Shown: positions 1 through 6,189 of the stretch, in pieces | Numbering within the stretch: the stretch's first letter is position 1 | Layout: every line of letters starts with the position of its first letter | DNA from: Pseudomonadota bacterium | GTDB lineage: Bacteria > Pseudomonadota > Gammaproteobacteria > Xanthomonadales > Xanthomonadaceae | NCBI GenBank assembly: GCA_023453655.1 | Contig: JAEXTE010000127.1 | Coordinates: forward strand, 1-8,500 | DNA: 8,500 bases | Direction of reading: 5' to 3' | Notes under the pieces: model-generated | What the model saw: only the letters and a program-made list of their open reading frames with translations | What the model was told of the DNA's origin: nothing | Databases searched by the model: none | Position numbers and translations under genes: made by a program

Positions 1-963
1 GGTGGCCATCACGCCCATCTTGAACAGCGCCTTGACCACGTCGCCGCCCTTGAGCGCGAGCTTCTGCGCCAGGTCGGCCACGGTGATCGCCTCGCCGATC
101 GCCACTTCGCGCACCACCGGCGCGGTCGGGCGTTCGAAGCCGTGGGGGCCGCCGCCGCTGCGCGACTGCTCAAGGTGGCGGCGCGGCTTGGGCTTGTTGC
201 CCCGCGTGCTGCTGCGGCGCGCCCGCTCGGACGGGCTCAGGTGCAGCTGGCCGGCGAAACGCGCGGTGCTGTCGTCGTCCTCGACGCCCGCCACCATCGC
301 ATGCGAACCGCGGTTGCCCTTGTGCTTGGGACCGGTGCCGCGGTCGTGCGCCGGCGCCGGTTTGGGATGGCCATGGCCGTGGCCATGGGCCGGCTTGCGC
401 GCTGCCACATCCGCCTCGGGCGTGGCGACGGCCTGCTCGGCCTCCTTCCGCAGACGTTCGGCCTCGGCCTCTTCCTGGCGCTTGCGCTCGGCGGCTTCCT
501 CGGCGCGGCGACGGTCCTCCTCGGCCAGGCGCTGCTGCTCGGAGAGATTGCGCTGGCGCGACTCCTCGAGCTTGCGCAGGATCTCGGCCTGCTCGTCGTT
601 CACCGGCGCGGCGGGCGCGGCCGCGGTGTCCTCGGCCTCGGCGGCCGCCGGCTTGACCAGGGTGACCTTGCGGCGCACCACCACGTCGACGGTCGAGCGG
701 TTCTTGCCGCCGCCGACGGTCAGCTCCTGCTTGCGCGTGCGGCTGAGCGTGATCTTCTTCGGCGCGACGGCCTCTTCGGCCGGCTTGTCGTCCTTGCCGT
801 GGGTGCGGCGCAGGAAGCCGAGCAGCTTGACCTTCTCGGTGCTGGTGACGACCTGGTCCGGGTCGCTGAACGCCATGCCGGCTTCGGACAGCTGTTCCAG
901 CAGCTTCTCCACCGGCGTGTTGACCAGGGCGGCGAGCTTGCGGATGGTGGTTTGTTGCGACAT
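1..963 (-). CDS. infB: Translation initiation factor IF-2, N-terminal part (cut by window edge)
   Basis: IF-2 is the GTPase that brings fMet-tRNA to the 30S subunit and promotes 70S joining. Only the first 321 residues are present; the GTPase domain lies beyond position 1. Residues 1-55 form an IF2_N domain beginning [14 protein letters not shown]. Residues about 120-180 are a highly charged Glu/Arg/Lys/Ala segment expected to form a long helix or coiled coil. Residues 185-275 are a low-complexity basic linker with an HGHGHGH run at 193-199. From about 280 a second IF2_N domain begins ([20 protein letters not shown]), as in long gammaproteobacterial IF-2. The ATG at 963-961 has AGGA about 6 bases upstream and starts directly at the conserved N-terminus. 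It lies 95 bases downstream of nusA, in the same operon. I saw no terminator in that gap, only a small hairpin without a U-tract. Long N-terminal regions of IF-2 vary greatly between species, so the linker composition is not suspicious in itself. Confidence 0.96.
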   Translation of the reverse strand, partial: MSQQTTIRKLAALVNTPVEKLLEQLSEAGMAFSDPDQVVTSTEKVKLLGFLRRTHGKDDKPAEEAVAPKKITLSRTRKQELTVGGGKNRSTVDVVVRRKVTLVKPAAAEAEDTAAAPAAPVNDEQAEILRKLEESRQRNLSEQQRLAEEDRRRAEEAAERKRQEEAEAERLRKEAEQAVATPEADVAARKPAHGHGHGHPKPAPAHDRGTGPKHKGNRGSHAMVAGVEDDDSTARFAGQLHLSPSERARRSSTRGNKPKPRRHLEQSRSGGGPHGFERPTAPVVREVAIGEAITVADLAQKLALKGGDVVKALFKMGVMAT

Positions 964-1058
964 TCGGGTCCTATGCTCTGTTTGGCGCCCCCTCGCCGAG
1001 AGCAAGGGAAGCGCGGATTCTAAGCCCTGATCGGTGCAGGGCAGCGTTCATCGCGGGA

Positions 1059-2570
1059 TCATTCGCCGCGCTCCAGGCGGGCGATCTCCTCGGCGCGTGC
1101 GGCCAGGATCAGCGCCGCGGCACGCTCGGCATCCAGCCCGTCGATGCCGAATTCCACCACTTCGTCGGCGGCCAGGTCGGACAGGTCCTCGCTGGTGCGC
1201 ACGCCGTGCGCGGCCAGCGCGTAGGCGGTCTCGTCGTCCATGCCTTCCAGCGCCAGCAGGTCCTCGGCCGGCGCATTCTCGTCCAGCTCCTCCTCGACCG
1301 CGAGCGCGTCGTTGAGCAGGGCGTCGCGGGCGCGGGCGCGCAGTTCCTCGACGATGTCCTCGTCGAAGCCCTCCACCGCCAGCAGTTCGCCGACCGGCAC
1401 GTAGGCGATTTCCTCGACCGTGCCGAAGCCTTCCGACACCAGGATGCCGGCGATCTCCTCGTCGACCTCGAGCTTCTCCTGGAACAGGGCGCGGGCCGCG
1501 GCCTGCTCGGCCTCGGACTTCGCGGTGACCTGGTCCTGGGTCATCACGTTCAGCTGCCACCCGGTCAGGCGGCTGGCGAGGCGCACGTTCTGGCCGCCCT
1601 TGCCGATCGCCTGGGCCAGCTTGTCCTCGGCCACGGCCAGGTCCATCGAGTGCTTGTCCTCGTCGACGACGATCGACTGCACCTCGGCCGGGGCCATGGC
1701 GTTGATCACGAACTGCGCCGGGTTGTCCGACCACAGCACGATGTCCACGCGCTCGCCGTTGAGCTCGTTGCTCACCGCCTGCACGCGCGAACCACGCATG
1801 CCGATGCAGGCGCCGATCGGATCGGTGCGGTTGTCGTAGGCGATCACGGCGATCTTGGCGCGGTCGCCCGGATCGCGCGCGCAGGCCTTGATCTCGACCA
1901 GGCCCTGGCCGACTTCCGGCACTTCAAGCTTGAACAGCTCCATCATGAACTCGGGCGCGGCGCGGCTGATGAACAGCTGCGGGCCGCGCGGCTCGCTGCG
2001 CACGTCGAACAGGTAGCCGCGGATGCGGTCGCCGGCGCGCACGATGTCGCGCGGGATCGCCTTGTCCTTGGGGATGAAGGCTTCGGCGTTGCCGCCGAGG
2101 TCGACATACACGTTGCCGCGCTCGACGCGCTTGACCACGCCCGTCACCAGCTCGCCGACGCGATCCTTCCACGCGTCCACGACCTGCTGGCGCTCGGCCT
2201 CGCGCACGCGCTGCACGATCACCTGCTTGGCGGCCTGGGCGGCGATGCGGCCGAAATCGACGTTCTCGATCTGCTCTTCGATGTAGTCGCCCACTTCGAC
2301 GCCCTCGACCTCGTCGACGGCGTCCATCAGGCGGATCTGGCGGTCGGGCGACTCCATCACCACGTCGTCGGCCACCACTTCCCAGCGGCGGAAGGTCTCG
2401 TAGCTGCCGTCCTTGGGGTCGATCGACACGCGGGTCAGCACGTCCTGGTCGAGGTAGCGCTTCTTCGCCGCGGTGGCCAGCGCAGCCTCGATCGCCTCGA
2501 GGATCACCGACTCCGGCACGCCTTTTTCGTTGGCGACCGCGTCCACGACCAACAACAGTTCTTTGCTCAT
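1059..2570 (-). CDS. nusA: Transcription termination/antitermination factor NusA
   Basis: NusA binds RNA polymerase near the RNA exit channel and modulates pausing, intrinsic termination and antitermination, including on rRNA operons. The 503 residues match the gammaproteobacterial length (E. coli 495). The domains appear in order. The RNAP-binding N-terminal domain is at 1-127. The S1 domain is at about 137-190 (NVYVDLGGNAEAFIPK). KH1 is at about 230-290, with GACIGMRG at 253-260. KH2 is at about 300-345, with QAIGKGGQNVRLASRLTGW at 320-338. Two acidic C-terminal repeats (AR1/AR2 type) lie at about 365-425 and 435-498. The ATG at 2570-2568 has AGAGG about 10 bases upstream and gives the canonical start MSKELLLVVDAVANEKGV. 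It sits between rimP (99-base gap) and infB (95-base gap), the classic rimP-nusA-infB order. The rimP-nusA gap holds one short GC-rich hairpin and no U-tract, so co-transcription is likely. E. coli NusA feeds back on this operon; whether it does so here is inference. Confidence 0.98.
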   Translation of the reverse strand: MSKELLLVVDAVANEKGVPESVILEAIEAALATAAKKRYLDQDVLTRVSIDPKDGSYETFRRWEVVADDVVMESPDRQIRLMDAVDEVEGVEVGDYIEEQIENVDFGRIAAQAAKQVIVQRVREAERQQVVDAWKDRVGELVTGVVKRVERGNVYVDLGGNAEAFIPKDKAIPRDIVRAGDRIRGYLFDVRSEPRGPQLFISRAAPEFMMELFKLEVPEVGQGLVEIKACARDPGDRAKIAVIAYDNRTDPIGACIGMRGSRVQAVSNELNGERVDIVLWSDNPAQFVINAMAPAEVQSIVVDEDKHSMDLAVAEDKLAQAIGKGGQNVRLASRLTGWQLNVMTQDQVTAKSEAEQAAARALFQEKLEVDEEIAGILVSEGFGTVEEIAYVPVGELLAVEGFDEDIVEELRARARDALLNDALAVEEELDENAPAEDLLALEGMDDETAYALAAHGVRTSEDLSDLAADEVVEFGIDGLDAERAAALILAARAEEIARLERGE

Positions 2571-2669
2571 CTGTGTAAGACCTCTGAAAACCGGCTTGAC
2601 CTAGTCATCGCTCCGGGCGCGGTGCCCGGTCCCTCTCCCGCGCCGGCGTCGGCCGACACGGCGGAAAAT

Positions 2670-3248
2670 TCATTTGCGCTTAGGCTTCGTGGCGCCCTTG
2701 CCCGCCGCCTTGCGTCCCGGCTTGCCGGGGCGCGCATCGCCGGGCAGTTCGCGCGCGGGTCCATAGCCCAGCGCCGCCCAGTCGGGCACCAGCCGCGCCT
2801 TGTCGATGTTGTCGACCGACACCTCGATCGGCTGGCCATCGACGTCGAACACGATCGTCCCGCCGGCGACCGAGACGATGGTGCCGGTCAGGCGCCGGCG
2901 CCCGTCCTGCGGCAGCTTCAGCCCGACCTTGGCGCGCTCGCCGGCGAAGCGCGCGAACTGCGCGGCGTCGAACAGCGGGCGGTCCACGCCGGGCGAGGAC
3001 ACCTCGAGCGTGTAGTTGCCCTGGATCGGGTCCTCCACGTCGAGCTGCGCGGACACTTCGCGGCTGACCGCCTCGCACTCCTCGATGCCGACGTGGCGGG
3101 CGTCGGCTTCGGCCTCTGGCACGTCGATGTACAGGCGCACCACCGAACCGCCCGGCGCGGGCAGGTATTCGATGCCCAGCAGCTGCAGGCCGAGGGCCTC
3201 GACCGTGGGCGCGAGCAGCGCGCTGATCTGTGTCGCCTTGTCCGTCAC
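2670..3248 (-). CDS. rimP: Ribosome maturation factor RimP
   Basis: RimP assists late maturation of the 30S subunit, binding near ribosomal protein S12 and the central pseudoknot. The 192-residue product has the family's two domains. The N-terminal alpha/beta domain includes [23 protein letters not shown] (about 20-42). The signature [14 protein letters not shown] is at 79-92. A C-terminal SH3-like beta domain follows at about 105-160 and ends [12 protein letters not shown]. The tail (165-192) is Lys/Arg/Gly/Pro-rich and probably disordered. I chose the GTG at 3248-3246, giving [20 protein letters not shown], because homologous starts lie here. The frame stays open to an ATG at 3443-3441, but the extra 65 codons are not RimP-like and overlap the leader hairpins. 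The Shine-Dalgarno signal is poor (AGG about 14 bases upstream), which with GTG suggests modest or regulated initiation. It is first of the rimP-nusA-infB set, 33-36 bases after a terminator-like hairpin. Confidence 0.96.
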   Translation of the reverse strand: MTDKATQISALLAPTVEALGLQLLGIEYLPAPGGSVVRLYIDVPEAEADARHVGIEECEAVSREVSAQLDVEDPIQGNYTLEVSSPGVDRPLFDAAQFARFAGERAKVGLKLPQDGRRRLTGTIVSVAGGTIVFDVDGQPIEVSVDNIDKARLVPDWAALGYGPARELPGDARPGKPGRKAAGKGATKPKRK

Positions 3249-3487
3249 GTCGCGTCGTTGAACCTGTTCAAATCGCCGGAAACAACAAAGGGCCCGATGG
3301 GCCCCTTGTCCTGAATGTCCGGCCTGGGCCGGATTTCGGCATCGCGGCAAGCCTGCCCCGATGAAGCCCGGTTTCCCGGCACCGTCCGCGGGCTTCAGCG
3401 CCGGCGGTGGCCCGGTGAAACTGGTCGCGGGAGCGCGCTCCATCCCCTGCGGTCGGTACCTTGCAGGGTGAGGCTGCGCTGCGCGAG
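3249..3487 (-). promoter_or_regulatory. Structured 5' leader of the rimP-nusA-infB operon (rimP-leader-like attenuator)
   Basis: This roughly 240-base transcribed region lies between the inferred start point (about 3487) and the rimP GTG. Several inverted repeats are visible on the minus strand. One is CCCTGC/GCAGGG around a 12-base loop (3445-3468). Another is the palindrome GGAGCGCGCTCC (3430-3441). A third is an 8-base perfect stem GAAGCCCG/CGGGCTTC (3363-3396), which encloses a competing CCGG-GAAA-CCGG hairpin. A fourth is TCCGGC/GCCGGA (3318-3333). The last is the terminator-like hairpin at 3281-3309. A 'rimP leader' ending in an intrinsic terminator has been described as a putative attenuator upstream of rimP-nusA-infB in gammaproteobacteria. 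This region has the same position and architecture, but I cannot confirm a match to that RNA family. No short coding sequence with a convincing ribosome site is visible, so peptide-based attenuation is unlikely. Confidence 0.6.
3281..3309 (-). terminator. Terminator-like hairpin directly before rimP (candidate attenuator)
   Basis: Read on the minus strand, ACAAGGGGCCC (3309-3299), loop ATC and GGGCCCTTTGT (3295-3285) form an 11-pair stem. It has one G-U wobble, which pairs only in minus-strand RNA. The sequence continues into a T-rich tract, TTTGTTGTTT. This is the form of an intrinsic terminator. It ends about 33 bases before the rimP GTG and lies downstream of the promoter at 3494-3522. It could therefore terminate most transcripts before rimP unless prevented, or end a stand-alone small RNA. 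The U-tract is interrupted by two G residues, so termination may be partial. Confidence 0.72.
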
Positions 3488-3493
3488 CCGGGA

Positions 3494-3522
3494 ATCATAC
3501 CGGCTTTCGGCCCCCGATCCAA
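3494..3522 (-). promoter_or_regulatory. Sigma70-type promoter for rimP-nusA-infB
   Basis: On the minus strand there is a -35 box TTGGAT (3522-3517, 4 of 6 to TTGACA), an exactly 17-base spacer and a -10 box TATGAT (3499-3494, 5 of 6 to TATAAT). The expected start point is about 3487, giving a leader of about 240 bases before rimP. It lies 43 bases beyond the stop codon of the exported-protein gene, where a promoter for the next unit is expected. Close consensus plus perfect spacing in GC-rich DNA makes chance unlikely. Confidence 0.75.
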
Positions 3523-3524
3523 CC

Positions 3525-3563
3525 GGGCCGCCCCACGCGCGGCCATGGCGGGGCCGCCCCGCC
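3525..3563 (-). repeat. GC-rich hairpin and 10-base direct repeat after the exported-protein gene
   Basis: GGCGGGG-CGG-CCCCGCC (3547-3563) forms a 7-pair hairpin one base after the stop codon of the upstream gene. It has no T-tract, so it is not a typical intrinsic terminator. It may stabilise the 3' end of the message or aid pausing. Part of it, GGGCCGCCCC (plus strand, 3551-3560), recurs exactly at 3525-3534, next to the -35 box of the rimP promoter. In DNA this GC-rich the repeat may be coincidental. Confidence 0.35.
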
Positions 3564-3564
3564 C

Positions 3565-4296
3565 TCAGCCGAAGGGCGTGAAGCCCGCGGGCGCGGCACC
3601 GGCGTGGCGCGCCGGGGCCTGCAGTTCCACGTAGCTGGCAGGACTGGACACGTTGCCGCCGACCCGGATGGGCGCGGCGCCCCCGAGGACCAGGGTCGGC
3701 CTCAGGCCCTTGGCCGGATCGCCGCCGCCGGCCCAGCCGCGGGCGCCGGCGAGCTTCATCCAGACCGCGCGCGACTCCGCGTCCACCGCCAACTGCACCA
3801 CGATCCGTTGGCCTGGGGTTCCGGGCAGGTCCGCCAGTTCCAGCTTCGCCTCGCCCGGCAGGCCGTAATTGGCATAGGCGACCACGGCCCAGGCCGAAAC
3901 CGCCTGCGCCGACGCGCCGGCTGCACCGTAGCTGCGGCCTGGATGGGCATCGTTGCGCAGCAGTTCGGGGCGCTCGCCCCACAGCGACACTCCGACCGCG
4001 TGCTCGCCGCCGTGGAACAGCACCGCCTCGACGTAGGCGCGCCCGCGCAGCGGCCTGCCGGCGAAGGCCGCGGCGACCAAGTCGGGGCCGGTGGTACTCA
4101 GGCGGGTGCCGTCACGGGTCACCCGGGCGTGCGCGTTGGCATGCTGCAGGCGGATCGCGCCAGCGGAAGCACCGGCTGCGACGGCGGCATTACCGGCCGG
4201 GGTCGCGGCGGCCTGCGGCGTCGCCGCGACATCGCCGCAGGTGGACCAGGCCGACAGCAACAGCACGGCGACGAGTGCGACACGCAAACCGACCAT
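3565..4296 (-). CDS. Exported SPRY/concanavalin-like domain protein of unknown function
   Basis: The 243-residue product starts at the ATG at 4296-4294, which is preceded by a strong purine-rich ribosome site (GGGGGAG, 7 bases upstream). Residues 1-25 are a signal peptide: MVGLR, a hydrophobic core ALVAVLLLSAW, then a likely cleavage region around VAA-TP (23-27). Cys20 is preceded by WST, a poor lipobox, so I favour secretion over lipidation. Residues 26-48 are an Ala/Gly/Pro linker. The body (about 50-228) resembles bacterial and phage SPRY-like beta-sandwich domains: AYVEAVL (87-93), HAVGVSLWG (99-107), GRSYGA (120-125), then IVVQLAVDAESRAVWMKL (165-182) and GWAGGGDPAKG (187-197), like the W...G-x-W...GDPA signature of that fold. 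The fold call is by eye. The gene lies alone between the tRNA terminator and the rimP promoter. The ligand and role are unknown; extracytoplasmic binding is an inference. Confidence 0.85.
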   Translation of the reverse strand: MVGLRVALVAVLLLSAWSTCGDVAATPQAAATPAGNAAVAAGASAGAIRLQHANAHARVTRDGTRLSTTGPDLVAAAFAGRPLRGRAYVEAVLFHGGEHAVGVSLWGERPELLRNDAHPGRSYGAAGASAQAVSAWAVVAYANYGLPGEAKLELADLPGTPGQRIVVQLAVDAESRAVWMKLAGARGWAGGGDPAKGLRPTLVLGGAAPIRVGGNVSSPASYVELQAPARHAGAAPAGFTPFG

Positions 4297-4454
4297 CCGG
4301 ATCTCCCCCTGAAACACAACGCCGGCCTTGCATCGCGAGGGCGGCGTCCATCGCAGACCGGCGGCGCGTTGCACGGCACTTTGATCCGACGCGGCACGGG
4401 ACCGGACGGCCCGGACTCCGCGCATCCGGCGCAGCGCAACGCCGACCGGATACG

Positions 4455-4484
4455 AAAAAGGCGACCCCGTTGCCGGGGCCGCCT
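4455..4484 (-). terminator. Intrinsic terminator of the tRNA-fMet gene
   Basis: On the minus strand AGGCGGCCCCG (4484-4474), a GCAA tetraloop of the GNRA class and CGGGGTCGCCT form an 11-pair stem with one G-U wobble, followed by TTTTT (4459-4455). This is a textbook intrinsic terminator, 37 bases beyond the CCA end of the tRNA. It separates the tRNA from the downstream exported-protein gene. The following 158 bases (4297-4454), up to that gene's start, show no promoter I would defend. Confidence 0.9.
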
Positions 4485-4520
4485 CTTCGTCGCCTGCGTG
4501 CTCGTCTACGCAGACAGTGT

Positions 4521-4597
4521 TGGTAGCGGGGGCAGGATTTGAACCTGCGACCTTCGGGTTATGAGCCCGACGAGCTGCCAGACTGCTCCACCCCGCA
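4521..4597 (-). tRNA. Initiator tRNA-fMet (anticodon CAT, CCA encoded)
   Basis: This 77-base gene folds as a full cloverleaf. It has acceptor TGCGGGG/CCCCGCT, D stem GAGC/GCTC, anticodon stem TCGGG/CCCGA around CTCATAA, and T stem GCAGG/CCTGC with TTCAAAT, plus a genomically encoded ACCA end. The anticodon CAT is at 4563-4561. Three initiator hallmarks are visible: no Watson-Crick pair at 1:72, three consecutive G-C pairs next to the anticodon loop (GGG/CCC), and an A11-T24 pair in the D stem. It is therefore the initiator, not an elongator methionine tRNA. It occupies the position of metY upstream of rimP-nusA-infB in E. coli. The 1:72 mismatch here is T-T rather than the C-A of E. coli. Confidence 0.97.
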
Positions 4598-4608
4598 TCA
4601 GAAGCGGA

Positions 4609-4637
4609 ATTATGACGACGTGCGGTTTTTTTCGCAA
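4609..4637 (-). promoter_or_regulatory. Sigma70-type promoter of tRNA-fMet
   Basis: On the minus strand a -35 box TTGCGA (4637-4632, 4 of 6 to consensus) is followed by a 17-base spacer beginning with an A-run and a -10 box CATAAT (4614-4609, 5 of 6). The predicted start is about 4602, leaving only some five bases before the mature tRNA 5' end. It lies within the 61-base gap after nuoN, in which I see no nuo-operon terminator, so read-through from nuo could also supply tRNA precursor. Confidence 0.75.
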
Positions 4638-4658
4638 GCCCCCGGACTGAACGGATGC

Positions 4659-6119
4659 TCAGGCGAACGCCGCCTGGCACCACGACATGATCGGGCTCCA
4701 GAACAGGCCAAGGCCGAGCAACGCCAGCGCGTTGAGCGAGAACACCGCCTGCAGCGCGCCGCCGCGCACGGTCACCGGCTCGCCGGAGGGCTGGTCGAAG
4801 TACATGACCTTGATGACGCGCAGGTAGTAGAACGCCCCGATCACCGCGAACACCACGCCGACGATCACCAGCCACATCAGGTCGGCCTCGAGCGCCGCGC
4901 GCAGCACCGCGACCTTGGCCCAGAACCCCAGCAGCACGGGCACGCCCGCCAGCGAGGCCATGATCAGCAGCACCAGGCCCGCCATCCACGGATTGCGCGC
5001 GTTCAGTCCGCGGAAATCCTCGATGCGGTCGGCCTCGAAGCCCTTGCGCGCCAGCATCACGATCGCGCCGAACGCCGCCACCGACATGATCGCGTAGCTG
5101 ATCGCATAGAACATCGCCGCCGCGTAGCCCTCGCTGCCGCCGGCCGCCAGGCCGAGGAACATGAAGCCCACGTGCGAGATCGTCGAGTACGCGAGCATGC
5201 GCTTGAGGTTGGACTGCGCGATCGCGAACAGGTTGCCCACGGCCAGCGACGCCGCCGCCAGCACCGCCAGCAGCAGCTGGATCTGCTCGTAGTTCGGCCC
5301 CAGCGCGATGTCGAGCATGCGCCAGGTCATGCCGAACGCCGCGACCTTGGGCGCCGAACCGATGAACAGCGCGATCGGGGTCGGCGCGCCGTGATAGGTA
5401 TCGGGCAACCACATGTGGAACGGCGCCGCGCCGAACTTGAAGGCGATGCCCACCACCACGAACACCGTGCCGGTCAGCAGCAGGGTGCGGTCGGTGCCGG
5501 ACACGGCGTAGGCCGCGTCGCGGATGCCGGCCAGGTCGAGCGTGCCTGTGGCGCCGTAGACCAGGGTCATGCCGTACAGCAGCAGGCCAGAGGCCAGCGA
5601 ACCGAGCACGAAGTACTTCATCGCGGCCTCGGAGGCCAGCGGGCTGTCGCGGTCGGTCGCGACCAGCGCGTAGGAGCACAGGGCCAGCAGTTCCAGGCCC
5701 ACGTACACCATGGTCATGCTGCCGGCCGAAACCAGCAGCATCATGCCGGCGACCGAGAACAGCACCAGCACCGCCACCTCGCCCTTGTACAGGCCGCGCT
5801 CGCGCAGGAACGGCCAGATGTAGCCCATCGCCAGCGCGCTCACCACCAGCAGCACCAGCTTCATCACGTCCGCGCCCTCGTCGCGCACGAACATGCCCGA
5901 GAGCGTGGTGCCCTGCCCGCCCACGTCGAACCAGACCAGGGCCGCGGCGGCGACCAGGGTCACGATCGCCAGCGCGTGGGTGACGACGCGGCGGCGGTCG
6001 TCCAGGAACAGGTCGAGCATCAGCAGCGCGAATGCGCCGAAGACCACGAGCAGCTCGGGCGCCAGCGGCGCCAGCTCGGCGAAGGAGCGAACGGGAGGGG
6101 GCGTCATCGCGGTCGTCAT
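4659..6119 (-). CDS. nuoN: NADH-quinone oxidoreductase subunit N
   Basis: NuoN is one of three Mrp-antiporter-like subunits in the membrane arm of complex I and forms a proton channel next to the small subunits NuoA/H/J/K. The 486-residue product matches the usual length and is hydrophobic throughout (family: about 14 helices). Channel residues are visible (numbering from the ATG). Glu143 is in VGLELLALCSYALVA. Lys228 is in AFKFGAAPFHMWLPDTYHGA, the discontinuous TM7 region. Lys258 is in GSAPKVAAF, His316 in STISHVGF. Lys402 is in GFWAKVAVL, where NuoN characteristically has Lys and NuoM has Glu. I prefer the ATG at 6119-6117. A GTG at 6122 is equally possible and has better spacing (9 bases) to the AAGGA site. 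It is the last gene of the nuo operon, 67-70 bases after nuoM. Confidence 0.97.
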   Translation of the reverse strand: MTTAMTPPPVRSFAELAPLAPELLVVFGAFALLMLDLFLDDRRRVVTHALAIVTLVAAAALVWFDVGGQGTTLSGMFVRDEGADVMKLVLLVVSALAMGYIWPFLRERGLYKGEVAVLVLFSVAGMMLLVSAGSMTMVYVGLELLALCSYALVATDRDSPLASEAAMKYFVLGSLASGLLLYGMTLVYGATGTLDLAGIRDAAYAVSGTDRTLLLTGTVFVVVGIAFKFGAAPFHMWLPDTYHGAPTPIALFIGSAPKVAAFGMTWRMLDIALGPNYEQIQLLLAVLAAASLAVGNLFAIAQSNLKRMLAYSTISHVGFMFLGLAAGGSEGYAAAMFYAISYAIMSVAAFGAIVMLARKGFEADRIEDFRGLNARNPWMAGLVLLIMASLAGVPVLLGFWAKVAVLRAALEADLMWLVIVGVVFAVIGAFYYLRVIKVMYFDQPSGEPVTVRGGALQAVFSLNALALLGLGLFWSPIMSWCQAAFA

Positions 6120-6189
6120 CACTGCATGCTTTCCTTGGAGGCCGCGCGGGCCACCGTCTTTCCGTCCAGGCGGGGTGCCACGCGCCGGG

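Noticed and set aside
2..1030. Plus-strand open frames of 342 and 293 residues opposite infB
   Set aside because: The minus strand translates as a continuous IF-2 N-terminus with a canonical start; the plus frames are Ser/Arg/Ala or Leu/Gly/Arg rich without homology I recognise.
1000..1045. Possible internal promoter before infB (TAGAAT-like -10) and the hairpin CCCTG/CAGGG
   Set aside because: No acceptable -35 box lies at the right distance and the hairpin has no T-tract, so neither a promoter nor a terminator can be supported.
1206..3314. 702-residue open frame on the plus strand opposite nusA and rimP
   Set aside because: It is antisense to two certain genes. Its composition (His, Asp, Arg, Gln, Leu, Val rich, no recognisable domain) is what the complement of GC-rich codons gives.
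3249..3443. N-terminally extended RimP starting at the ATG at 3443
   Set aside because: The frame is open, but the 65 added residues are not RimP-like, AGGGG abuts the ATG with no spacing, and the stretch overlaps the structured leader and terminator-like stem.
3565..4296. Exported protein as a lipoprotein
   Set aside because: Cys20 is preceded by W-S-T rather than a lipobox such as L-A-G, so ordinary signal peptidase cleavage is more likely, though not proven.
4598..4658. Terminator for the nuo operon after nuoN
   Set aside because: An A-run is present but no stable stem precedes a T-tract on the minus strand; the stretch is better explained as the tRNA promoter.
4297..5679. Upstream part of a 704-codon open frame that joins nuoN antisense-frame sequence to the exported protein
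   Set aside because: The upstream portion lies in another frame of nuoN and runs through the tRNA. The signal peptide and strong ribosome site fix the real start at 4296.
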